A stretch of 64,000 nt of DNA, taken from contig JASBSU010000046.1 of NCBI GenBank assembly GCA_030148725.1, forward strand, positions 1-64,000, in the 5' to 3' direction. The stretch's first letter is position 1; every line of letters starts with the position of its first letter. This document shows, one piece after another, positions 1-7,756 of this stretch. The position numbers and the translations under genes are program-made. The notes below the pieces were generated by a model. That model was not told the origin of the DNA. It saw nothing but the letters and a program-made list of their open reading frames with translations, and ran no database searches. This stretch comes from Hyphomicrobium sp. (GTDB taxonomy: Bacteria; Pseudomonadota; Alphaproteobacteria; Rhizobiales; Hyphomicrobiaceae).

Positions 1-24
1 TCATGCTTGGCAAAAGGGGCGCTT

Positions 25-102
25 CGGAGCGTAGCGCAGCCTGGTTAGCGCACCAGTCTGGGGGACTGGGGGTCGGAGGTTCAAATCCTCTCGCTCCGAC
101 CA
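25..102 (+). tRNA. tRNA-Pro (anticodon GGG), CCA encoded
   Basis: A complete cloverleaf can be folded by eye. The 7-bp acceptor stem pairs CGGAGCG (25-31) with CGCTCCG (92-98). The D stem is GCGC/GCGC. The anticodon stem CCAGT/ACTGG encloses the loop CTGGGGG, giving anticodon GGG at 60-62. The T arm is GGAGG-TTCAAAT-CCTCT. Discriminator A99 is followed by an encoded CCA (100-102). It reads CCC proline codons. Debris of a recombinase gene lies downstream, a common arrangement at tRNA genes used as integration sites. Confidence 0.97.
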
Positions 103-399
103 ATCTTTTCAATGGGTTAGCGTGAGTAACCGAGACGGTCAGTCTTTGGGCAAACTCCTCTGGCAACCAGGTTTTCCGTAGCAGGCCGTAGCAAGCCTGC
201 CCACGTAGGTGGTCAACCACCTAAGGGATACGGAGAAATTTCATTGCGCAACGCTGCATCATGTGAGTGGTCGCGATTCTATTCCGCGTCATCAGGGGAC
301 GAGCCGATTTAGTCTTCGCCGGACTCGGACCGGAAGCTGATCGACGAGAGACGCGCTTGGCCATATCGCAATTGGTCAGTAGCGACTTGCACGCACCGA
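103..399. other. Non-coding scar downstream of tRNA-Pro with two hairpins
   Basis: No convincing gene is seen. Two adjacent perfect inverted repeats occur: GCAGGC/GCCTGC (181-186 with 195-200, 8-nt loop), and TAGGTGGT/ACCACCTA (206-213 with 216-223, 2-nt centre). They could terminate the tRNA transcript or be relics of a recombination site of the neighbouring recombinase remnant. There is no T-run after either. Confidence 0.45.
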
Positions 400-585
400 A
401 GTTTGTTTGCCGACGCGAGCGTCAGAAGGGCATGCGCTGCGAGAGGGTGACGTTCTTGTGGTTTGGAAGCTTGATCGGCTAGGGCGAAGCTTGGCTCATC
501 TCATTTCAATTATTGTTGCGCTCGAGCGTCGAGGTGTGGGCTCCGTTCGATCTCGGAAGCGATTGACACAACATCCGCGTCAGAT
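400..585 (+). pseudogene. Serine recombinase (resolvase/invertase) remnant, frameshifted
   Basis: Frame 2 encodes REGDVLVVWKLDRLGRSLAH followed by a leucine-rich stretch and ERRGVG. This is the conserved core of the resolvase catalytic domain around the DRLGR motif. At about 540 the frame shifts, and the expected continuation RSISEAIDTTSA appears in another frame up to about 583. The N-terminal catalytic-Ser segment (YxRVSTxxQ) and the DNA-binding C-terminus are not found. So this is a short internal fragment of a Tn3/Hin-family recombinase with a frameshift. It indicates past mobile-element activity beside the tRNA gene. Confidence 0.8.
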
Positions 586-1121
586 GCTCGGAAAGGCGAT
601 CGGCCAACTCAACGGGACTCATGTTCAGAAGCTCGCGGGGCCATACGTCGGCAATCTGCATAAGGACATCGTCGTGAACACGCACCTTGGCGATTTAGGT
701 AACATCGGCAATCCGGGGAGCCTCCGGCAATCCCGGTAGTCCAGCCGGGCAACCGTGGCACGGTCACCTTCGGGTATCCTGACGTGTTTAGCAAAATGCT
801 GGAGTAGAAGAAGCGCGCTTCAGCGCACATGCCCGATCGGGTCGACAACGAGGCGCACATCTATTTCCCTAAGTGGCAGTGCTTGTACGTCTTTCCGCCA
901 CCGCACGGGCATAGATCCACCCAATGATGAGCTGGCTTGGATCTTTGGCCCTTCGGTTTGGGTCACGCCAGCCACGCCATGAAGAGCACGCTCGGCAAAC
1001 GCCCTGCGATCATGGCCGATGACCAGTTCCTCAAGAACTACCCGAATTAATCTGCCCAACCGCGGCGCGTAAGATCGCGTCTCACCAAGAAGCGCCTGGA
1101 CAAATATGCAGACCCGCGCTA
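586..1121. other. Degenerate intergenic DNA with short protein remnants
   Basis: No intact gene is seen. On the minus strand around 555-690 a short open stretch reads like protein (VWPRELLNMSPVELADRL) but has no clear start or family. A SEC-C remnant lies at 861-962 and is listed separately. The rest looks like decayed accessory DNA between the tRNA and the mutagenesis cassette. Confidence 0.4.
861..962 (-). pseudogene. C-terminal SEC-C zinc-motif fragment
   Basis: Reading the minus strand into the stop at 861-863 gives DLCPCGGGKTYKHCHLGK. This fits the SEC-C zinc-binding pattern CxC-x8-C[CH], which lies at the very C-terminus of many small proteins and of SecA. The frame is closed by a stop at 963-965, leaving only about 33 codons, so this is the tail of a decayed gene. 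The parent protein cannot be identified. Confidence 0.5.
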
Positions 1122-1136
1122 GAACAAATAGCGAAC
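1122..1136. promoter_or_regulatory. LexA (SOS) box upstream of imuA
   Basis: The sequence is GAAC-AAATAGC-GAAC, an exact match to the alphaproteobacterial LexA operator GTTC-N7-GTTC read on the other strand. It ends 7 bases before the first possible imuA start at 1144. LexA repression of imuA-imuB-dnaE2 is well established in Caulobacter and rhizobia, so the cassette should be induced by DNA damage. Confidence 0.88.
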
Positions 1137-1143
1137 AAAGCGT

Positions 1144-1806
1144 ATGGTCCCACTCCTGGCAATGCGAACGGCCTGTAACATAAACGCGTATGTCACCCTT
1201 CTGCAGGAGGTGATCGCCGCCCCCGAAGATGCCGGTGCAGCCGTCGGGTTTGGTTTGGCTTTGGCCGCAGAAACACCCGCCGCAAAGACCGACGCTCCTG
1301 TCATCCTTTGGGTGCGCGAAGCCTCTGCCGCTGCCAGGACCGGATCCGCCTATGGACCGGGATTGATGAGCCTTGGGATCAATCCCGATGGCCTGATCGT
1401 CGTGACGGCGCACACCCACATCGCCGCTTTGCGGGCGGCGCTCGAAGGCGTGCGCTGCGCGGCTCTGTCCGCTGTCATGCTCGAAACCTGCAACGCCGTC
1501 GATCTAACGGCGAGCCGCAGATTGAAACTCGCGGCGGAGAAGTCCGGCGTATCCGTCGTGCTGATCCGGCTGACGAGCCGGATGATACCCAACGCTGCCC
1601 AGGTGCGCTGGCGCGTTGAGGCATCTCAAAAGGTGGATTGCGCCAGCACATCCCTCACGCCTTTCAAGGTCGAGGTGCTGAAGCATCCAGCAGGACTTAT
1701 CGGCAAGACCTGTATCATGGAGTGGGATCATGAACGCCGTGGCTTTGCCGAGGCGGTATGCCTGCCTTTGGCTTCCCTTCCTGACATCGGATCGCTGGCG
1801 GCGTGA
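1144..1806 (+). CDS. imuA: ImuA, SOS mutagenesis accessory protein (short N-terminus)
   Basis: The 220-residue protein matches the RecA-like ImuA family in its middle and end: LLQEVIAAPEDAGAAVGF (equivalent to the usual LHEV...GAA segment), VILWVREA, DLTASRRLKLAAEKSGV, then QVRWRVEASQ. ImuA helps ImuB recruit the error-prone polymerase DnaE2 to damaged DNA. The family normally has some 50-70 residues before the HEV motif. Here only about 20 unrelated residues precede it, because a stop at 1129-1131 and the LexA box close the frame. The gene therefore looks truncated at its 5' end, perhaps by the events that left the upstream scar. It overlaps imuB by 77 bases. Identity is firm; function without the N-terminus is uncertain, and the true start could lie inside this frame. 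Confidence 0.82.
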   Translation: MVPLLAMRTACNINAYVTLLQEVIAAPEDAGAAVGFGLALAAETPAAKTDAPVILWVREASAAARTGSAYGPGLMSLGINPDGLIVVTAHTHIAALRAALEGVRCAALSAVMLETCNAVDLTASRRLKLAAEKSGVSVVLIRLTSRMIPNAAQVRWRVEASQKVDCASTSLTPFKVEVLKHPAGLIGKTCIMEWDHERRGFAEAVCLPLASLPDIGSLAA

Positions 1807-3271
1807 GAATGCTGCCCAAGATCATCGGCCTCTGGTGTTCATAGAAAAAGTGCGCGGTGCATCGCGTCTCGCCGCGGTCGATCATCGCGGGAGGTCTATC
1901 GGATTGCGTCCTGGCATGGCCCTCGCGGATGCGCGTGCGTGCGTGCCGGACCTGCGTGCGATCTCAACCAGGCCCGCGGCGGATGCCGTTTATCTGGAGT
2001 GTCTGGCAGCTCTGGCGCAGGCGTTTACGCCATCCGTTGCGTTGGATCTCCCTGACGGTCTCGCCCTCGATATCACAGGATGCGCACACCTGTTTCAAGG
2101 TGAGGAGAGGATGGCCGCGCGGCTCGGCAACGCACTGCGCGAAGCTGGCGTGTCCGCTATGCGGATCGCCGTCGCGCCGACGCCCGACATGGCGCGCGCC
2201 CTCGCACGCTTCGCACGCCAGACACCGTGCTTCGCTGATGACGATGAACTGGCGCGCATGCTTCCCGTGGCGGCGCTCGAATGCGGACATGAAGACACCA
2301 TCGCTTTGAAGCGTGCCGGTCTGAAGACTCTGGCCGATATCGCCAACCGCCCGTCGGTGCTGTTCACCTCGCGCTTTACGCCCGCCTTCTCGGAAAAACT
2401 CGCACGCGTGCTCGGCGAAACCGACCGCCGCATCACGCCGTTGCGGACGCCTGCCCCATGTAGAGCCGAGCGGAGCTGTGCCGAGCCCGTCGCCAGTCAC
2501 GACGTCATTGCCGGCATCGTCAATGAGCTGGCGGAAGTCGTCAGCGAAAAATTGCACGAACGCGGTGAGGGCGGTCGTGCGTTCCTCGCAACATTCATGC
2601 GCACGGACGGAGCTATTTTCCGGGTCGGCGTCGAGACGAGCCGGCCGACCCGTGACCCCGCCGTGATCATGCGTCTTTATCGCGATCGCCTCGATACGCT
2701 CGCCGATCCTCTCGATCCCGGGTTCGGTTTCGACCTCATACGTTTCGAAGCTGTGCGGACGCAGAACCTCGCCGAGCGTCAGACAACCCTGGATGCGCGT
2801 GAGGAGAAAAGCGGAGAGCTGGCCCAGCTCATCGACCGCCTGACCATCATCCTCGGACCCGCCAACGTAACGCGCCTGCAGCCCGTCGACAGTCATATTC
2901 CCGAACGTGCCCAGACCATGATTCCCGCTGGCGCTGTTGCCGCATCGAACGCATGGGCGCGTGGCACGCAGCCCCCCAGCCAGAGCTTACGACCGCCTCT
3001 GATCTTTGCGCACCCGCACCCGATTGAAGTCGCCATCGATGACCGGAACGAAGCCCCATCGAGCCTCCGCTGGCGCCGCGACATCCATCGCCTTGCGCAC
3101 GCAACAGGCCCGGAGCGTATCGCGGACGAATGGTGGCGCACGCCATCAGGCTACGGCACTCGCGATTACTACCGCGTCGAGAGCACCACCGGTTCCCGCT
3201 TCTGGATCTTCCGTGCGGCTACGCAGACGCCGGAGCCACACAGGTGGTTTCTGCACGGGCTCTTCCCATGA
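1730..3271 (+). CDS. imuB: ImuB, non-catalytic Y-family polymerase homologue
   Basis: 513 residues. ImuB is a Y-family-like protein that lacks polymerase activity and bridges ImuA, DnaE2 and the beta clamp during translesion mutagenesis. The N-terminal palm begins YACLWLPFLTSDRW, where an active polymerase would carry the catalytic DxD motif. DLPDGLALDITGCAHLF is the ImuB version of the second metal site. A little-finger region follows near residues 230-330, and the ImuB C-terminal part ends GSRFWIFR near 490. The ATG at 1730 follows GGAG at 1720-1723 inside imuA. The stop shares the tetranucleotide ATGA with the dnaE2 start, indicating translational coupling. Confidence 0.93.
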   Translation: MNAVALPRRYACLWLPFLTSDRWRRENAAQDHRPLVFIEKVRGASRLAAVDHRGRSIGLRPGMALADARACVPDLRAISTRPAADAVYLECLAALAQAFTPSVALDLPDGLALDITGCAHLFQGEERMAARLGNALREAGVSAMRIAVAPTPDMARALARFARQTPCFADDDELARMLPVAALECGHEDTIALKRAGLKTLADIANRPSVLFTSRFTPAFSEKLARVLGETDRRITPLRTPAPCRAERSCAEPVASHDVIAGIVNELAEVVSEKLHERGEGGRAFLATFMRTDGAIFRVGVETSRPTRDPAVIMRLYRDRLDTLADPLDPGFGFDLIRFEAVRTQNLAERQTTLDAREEKSGELAQLIDRLTIILGPANVTRLQPVDSHIPERAQTMIPAGAVAASNAWARGTQPPSQSLRPPLIFAHPHPIEVAIDDRNEAPSSLRWRRDIHRLAHATGPERIADEWWRTPSGYGTRDYYRVESTTGSRFWIFRAATQTPEPHRWFLHGLFP

Positions 3272-6200
3272 CCGTTTATGCCGAGCTCGCGACGACGAGT
3301 AATTTCTCGTTCCTGCGGGGAGCATCGCATCCCGAGGACCTCGTAACGCGCGCCGTGCTGCTCGGACATTCCGGCATCGGCATCGCCGACCACAATACGA
3401 TGGCCGGAGTGGTCAGGGCCTATGGCGCGCTAGAGGATCTGCGTCGTGAGGGATTGCCCGCGCCGCAAAAAGTCCGCGAGGGCTCCGGCCCCGGCGAGTA
3501 CGCCTGGATGACCACCGCCAAAATCGACGATTACGCAGCTCTCGCCGATGCGATCAAGCAACGCGCCAAGGCGTTCAAGCTTGCTGTCGGCACGCGTCTC
3601 GTCTTTGCCGACGGGACACCCGACATCATCGCATATCCGCGCAACCGCGAAGGATGGGCGCGTCTCTGCCGCTTGCTGACGCAAGGTAAGCGCGCGGCGG
3701 ATAAGGGCGAATGTACGCTGCTGCGCGATGATCTGCTGTGCGATTGCGCGAGCCTGCTGCTGATCATCATGCCGGGAGAGGACTGCGATCGATTGGAAGC
3801 GCACGTCCGCGCCGTAGACGAGGCGGCTGCGGGTAATGCCTGGCTCGCAGCGAGCATCACGCTCAAAAGCGACGACCGGGAGCGGCTGCAAGACCGCATG
3901 TCCATGTCAGCGAGGACAGGGGTGCCGCTCATCGCCATCAACGATGTGCTTTACGATGTGCCGGAGCAGCGGCCTGTTCAGGATATCCTGACCTGCATTC
4001 GGGAAGGATTGCGGATCGAATCCGCAGGCCGGTGTCTCGAAGCCAACGCAGAAAGGCATCTAAAATCGAGTGCCGAGATGGCGCGGTTGTTCCGCGACTG
4101 CCCGGGCGCCCTCGCCGCAACGCAGGATCTCATCGACCGCGTGGCGTTCTCCCTCGGCGACCTCAAATACGAGTACCCCGAGGAGCCAGTTCCGGAAGGA
4201 TGGACGCCACAGGCTTGGCTCGAACACATCACCTGGATAGGAGCCAACGCGCACTATTCATCCGGCATACCGGAGAGAATTCGCCAGCAGCTGGAGATGG
4301 AGCTGAAGCTCATCGACCAGCTCAACTACGCTCCATACTTCCTCACGGTTTACGACGTCGTGCGTTATGCCAAGGAGAAGGGCATTCTCTGCCAGGGGCG
4401 CGGCTCGGCCGCAAACTCTGCCGTCTGTTTCGTGCTCGGCATTACGTCCGTCGATCCCGACCAGCACTCTTTGCTGTTCGCGCGCTTCATTTCCAGCGAA
4501 CGGCGCGAGCCGCCCGACATCGACGTCGATTTCGAGCATAGCCGGCGCGAGGAAGTGATCCAGTACATCTATGAGCGCTACGGTAGGGCGCGGGCAGGGC
4601 TCGTCGCCACGGTGATCCGTTACCGACCCCGCAGCGCCATTCGCGAAGTCGGCAAAGTGCTGGGCCTCAGCGAGGATATCACGGCGCGCATAGCCGGAAC
4701 CGTCTGGGGAAGCTGGGGCTCCGATATTCCGGAAGCGCATCTGCGTCAGGCCGGCCTCGATCACAACAATCCGGTCATCCGCCAGGCCGTCACGCTCGCG
4801 ACCCGTATCCTCGGGTTTCCGCGCCATTTATCCCAGCACGTTGGCGGATTCGTTCTGGCGCGCGGAAGGCTCGACGAGATCGTTCCAATCGGCAACGCCG
4901 CGATGGTGGATCGCACCTTCATCGAATGGGACAAGGACGACATCGACGTCCTCGGTCTGATGAAGGTCGACGTCCTCGCGCTCGGCATGCTGACCTGCAT
5001 TCACAAGGCATTCGATCTCATCAAGGTGCACGAGGGGGAGAGCTTCGAGCTCGCGACGCTGCCGCGCGAGCAGCCCGACGTTTATCGGATGCTGCAGAAG
5101 GGAGATTCGATCGGCGTCTTTCAGGTCGAGAGCCGCGCGCAGATCAATATGTTGCCGCGTCTCAAGCCCGTTGAATTCTACGATCTCGTCATACAGGTTG
5201 CGATCGTGCGACCGGGCCCCATTCAAGGCGATATGGTCCACCCTTATCTCCGCCGGCGCAAAAATCCCCAGGAGATAAACTATCCTTCTCCGGCGCCGCC
5301 TCATGATGCAGACGAACTGCGCAAAGTCCTGTCGCGCACTCTCGGGGTGCCGCTCTTTCAGGAGCAGGCCATGCAGATTGCCATGGTCGCCGCGCGCTTC
5401 ACCGACGCCGAGGCCAATCAGCTCCGGCGCGCGATGGCGACGTTCCGCAACGTCGGCACCATACACAAGTTCGAATCCCTTCTGGTCGAGCGCATGGTCG
5501 AGCGCGGTTATGAGCGCGCTTTTGCCCAACGCTGCTTCGATCAGATCAAAGGTTTCGGCGAATACGGCTTTCCAGAAAGCCACGCGGCATCGTTTGCAAA
5601 GCTTGTCTATGTCTCTGCGTTCATCAAATGCCGCTATCCGGCGGCCTTCGCGTGCGCGCTTCTCAACGCCCAGCCGATGGGATTTTATGCCCCGGCTCAG
5701 ATCGTACGCGATGCCCGCGAGCATGGCGTAACGGTCTACCCCGTCGATGTGAACGAGAGTGAATGGGACAACACGCTATGCCCCGGCCCGGACGGCAGGA
5801 CGGCTATGCGGCTGGGCTTCCGCCAGATTGCGGGAATGTCCGAGGAATGGATCAAGCGGCTGATCGAAATGCGCCGCAACGGCTATGCCGACGTCGATGC
5901 TCTCGCGCTGCGCACCCGCCTGCCGCAGCGGGCATTGCGGTTGCTCGCCGACGCCGATTGTTTCGGCTCGGTGGATATCGTGCGCCGCGACGCGCTATGG
6001 GCCGCGCGGCGTATCCCTGACGCTGATGAGTTGCCGCTGTTTGCCGCCGCGCGCGAAAGAGATATGGGCGATGAGCCGGAGGCCCGGCTTCCCGAGATGC
6101 CGCTCGGCGAGCACATCGCTGCCGACTATCAGACGGCCCGGCTGTCGCTCAAAGGTCATCCCATGCAATGCCTGCGCGGGCTCTTCCGCGGCGAGGGCAT

Positions 6201-6615
6201 CGCGTCCTGTGACGAGCTTGGTCGTCAAGCCGATGGAAGCTGGGGACGCGTTGCCGGCGTGGTTCTCGTGCGCCAGCGTCCCGGCAAGGGCAATGCGATT
6301 TTCATCACGCTCGAGGACGAGAGCGGGATCGTCAACGCGGTACTGTGGGCCCGTACGTTCGAGAAGTTTCGTCGTGAGGTGATGGGCGGACGTCTGCTCT
6401 TGATCGAAGGCAAGGTCCAGCGCAGCGCTGAGGACGTCGTGCATTTGATGGCGCATCGTATCGTCGATCGCACGGCCGAGCTTGGCCGTCTTTCCGAGGA
6501 TGTCCAAACCACCACCACCCTTTCGCGCGCCGACGAGTTCTTGCATCCCCAAGCGCCGCGCGCCCGCCATCCACGAAACGTGCGTATTCTGCCCGGCTCT
6601 CGCGACTTCCACTAA
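3268..6615 (+). CDS. dnaE2: Error-prone DNA polymerase III alpha subunit DnaE2
   Basis: 1115 residues, the usual DnaE2 length. The N-terminus is a PHP domain (TTSNFSFLRGASHPEDLV, IADHNTMAGVVRAY). The C-family polymerase core has CQGRGSAANSAVCFVLGI and the metal-binding PPDIDVDFEHSRREEV near residue 415. An OB-fold lies near 990-1070 (WGRVAGVVLVRQRPGKGN), and the tail HPRNVRILPGSRDFH is typical. DnaE2 performs damage-induced mutagenic translesion synthesis with ImuA and ImuB. The ATG at 3268 overlaps the imuB stop; an upstream in-frame ATG at 3130 lies deep inside imuB and is unlikely. It is the last gene of the LexA-controlled operon. Confidence 0.96.
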   Translation: MTVYAELATTSNFSFLRGASHPEDLVTRAVLLGHSGIGIADHNTMAGVVRAYGALEDLRREGLPAPQKVREGSGPGEYAWMTTAKIDDYAALADAIKQRAKAFKLAVGTRLVFADGTPDIIAYPRNREGWARLCRLLTQGKRAADKGECTLLRDDLLCDCASLLLIIMPGEDCDRLEAHVRAVDEAAAGNAWLAASITLKSDDRERLQDRMSMSARTGVPLIAINDVLYDVPEQRPVQDILTCIREGLRIESAGRCLEANAERHLKSSAEMARLFRDCPGALAATQDLIDRVAFSLGDLKYEYPEEPVPEGWTPQAWLEHITWIGANAHYSSGIPERIRQQLEMELKLIDQLNYAPYFLTVYDVVRYAKEKGILCQGRGSAANSAVCFVLGITSVDPDQHSLLFARFISSERREPPDIDVDFEHSRREEVIQYIYERYGRARAGLVATVIRYRPRSAIREVGKVLGLSEDITARIAGTVWGSWGSDIPEAHLRQAGLDHNNPVIRQAVTLATRILGFPRHLSQHVGGFVLARGRLDEIVPIGNAAMVDRTFIEWDKDDIDVLGLMKVDVLALGMLTCIHKAFDLIKVHEGESFELATLPREQPDVYRMLQKGDSIGVFQVESRAQINMLPRLKPVEFYDLVIQVAIVRPGPIQGDMVHPYLRRRKNPQEINYPSPAPPHDADELRKVLSRTLGVPLFQEQAMQIAMVAARFTDAEANQLRRAMATFRNVGTIHKFESLLVERMVERGYERAFAQRCFDQIKGFGEYGFPESHAASFAKLVYVSAFIKCRYPAAFACALLNAQPMGFYAPAQIVRDAREHGVTVYPVDVNESEWDNTLCPGPDGRTAMRLGFRQIAGMSEEWIKRLIEMRRNGYADVDALALRTRLPQRALRLLADADCFGSVDIVRRDALWAARRIPDADELPLFAAARERDMGDEPEARLPEMPLGEHIAADYQTARLSLKGHPMQCLRGLFRGEGIASCDELGRQADGSWGRVAGVVLVRQRPGKGNAIFITLEDESGIVNAVLWARTFEKFRREVMGGRLLLIEGKVQRSAEDVVHLMAHRIVDRTAELGRLSEDVQTTTTLSRADEFLHPQAPRARHPRNVRILPGSRDFH

Positions 6616-6632
6616 CCAACCGTGCTATCGGG

Positions 6633-6650
6633 GAGCCCCAAGATGGGCTC
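6633..6650 (+). terminator. Weak stem-loop after dnaE2
   Basis: GAGCCC (6633-6638) pairs with GGGCTC (6645-6650) around a 6-nt loop, 18 bases after the dnaE2 stop. A pyrimidine-rich stretch but no T-run follows, so it is only a possible terminator. Confidence 0.3.
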
Positions 6651-6687
6651 ATCTCCTATCTCCTGGGGCGGCGACTGAGCGGGAACA

Positions 6688-7626
6688 GTGAGCAACAACA
6701 CGTCGACTTTGCTGGTGACTGCGCGCGTACTTCCAGGGCGTGAAGCGGACTTTGCCGACTGGCAGGGCCGCTGGCAGAGCGCGCTCGTCGCATCGGGTGA
6801 TGTCGAAAGCGTCGAGCTCTGGCCTGCTACGCCGCCGGATCAGTTGGAGGTGGCCGCGGTGGCGCGCTTTCGCTCTGCCGACGCCCTGCGTCTGTGGCGG
6901 CGCAGCGATGCCAATCGAGAGCTGATCGAAGCGGCGGCGCCTCTGGTCGCAGGCGGCGTCGTAATGCAGCTCGTTGGTCAGGCGGCCACCGAATACGCGG
7001 TATCGCGCGGCGTGAGCCTCGTCATCGTCACACAGATCAAGCCGGGCAGGGAGGCACAGTATCGGGCTTGGGCCGACCGTATCCAGAAGGTGCAATCGAA
7101 GTTTCCCGGGTTCCTCGGCTCCTTCGTCTATCCGCCACAACGAGGCGAGACCGAATGGACGACGGTCCTGCGCTTCGACACCGGCGCGAACCTCGAGCGC
7201 TGGCTCAAGTCTGACGCGCGCGCGGCGATGATCAGAGAGGGTGAGGATCTCGTCGGCGGATACCAGCTGCAACGCATCGACACGTCTTTTCCCGGCTGGA
7301 TTCCAAACGACCCGGCGACCGGCAACGCGCCGAGCATCTGGAAGACGGCAGCGCTGGTGCTGCTGACGCTGTTCCCCGTCGTGATGCTCGAGCTGCTATT
7401 TCTCAATCCACAGCTCTCCGGGCTGAACCCCGCCGTGAGCACTTTCATCGGCAACATCATCAGCGTCGGGCTGACGACCTGGCCATTGATGCCGCTCGCC
7501 ATCTTCGCATTCCATGCGTGGCTCTATCCCGAGGGCTACCCGCGCTGGGTCAAATGGGCCATGCCCGCAATTCTCCTCGCAGCCTACGCATTCGAAATAA
7601 TCATCTTCTCGCGTCTGTTCTCTTAG
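6688..7626 (+). CDS. Membrane protein with two tandem ABM (antibiotic biosynthesis monooxygenase) domains
   Basis: 312 residues with a GTG start; the ribosome site before it is weak. Two copies of the dimeric alpha-beta barrel ABM fold can be seen: residues about 6-98 (LLVTARVLPGREADFADW, then WRRSDANRELIEAA) and about 108-200 (LVIVTQIKPGREAQYRAW, then WLKSDARAAMIREGEDL). Residues about 220-311 contain three hydrophobic segments, so the barrels would be anchored in the inner membrane. ABM domains act as small monooxygenases or haem-degrading enzymes, but most have unknown substrates. The gene is 130 bases upstream of a halogenase homologue on the same strand, hinting at a shared oxidative pathway. 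No specific function can be given. Confidence 0.8.
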   Translation: MSNNTSTLLVTARVLPGREADFADWQGRWQSALVASGDVESVELWPATPPDQLEVAAVARFRSADALRLWRRSDANRELIEAAAPLVAGGVVMQLVGQAATEYAVSRGVSLVIVTQIKPGREAQYRAWADRIQKVQSKFPGFLGSFVYPPQRGETEWTTVLRFDTGANLERWLKSDARAAMIREGEDLVGGYQLQRIDTSFPGWIPNDPATGNAPSIWKTAALVLLTLFPVVMLELLFLNPQLSGLNPAVSTFIGNIISVGLTTWPLMPLAIFAFHAWLYPEGYPRWVKWAMPAILLAAYAFEIIIFSRLFS

Positions 7627-7756
7627 CCACCCGCACACCGGCATCCCCCGGCCGCGACAGCAGCGTCATTCGGCGCCGATGCCCAGGTTCGCCTGCCGCT
7701 TGGCAGGCCTCGGCCGTAGGTCTAACGTCTCGCGAGCTCTTCGGGGGATGCAATCA

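Noticed and set aside
25-102. Integration-site duplicate of the tRNA-Pro 3' end within the window
   Set aside because: I looked for a second copy of the sequence around CTCTCGCTCCGACCA and found none, so no island boundaries can be set here.
1964-2896. 310-codon open frame antisense to imuB
   Set aside because: No family features, and imuB is certain on the plus strand.
3130-3267. Longer N-terminus for DnaE2 starting at 3130
   Set aside because: It would lie wholly inside imuB, and DnaE2 homology begins right after the ATG at 3268, which overlaps the imuB stop.
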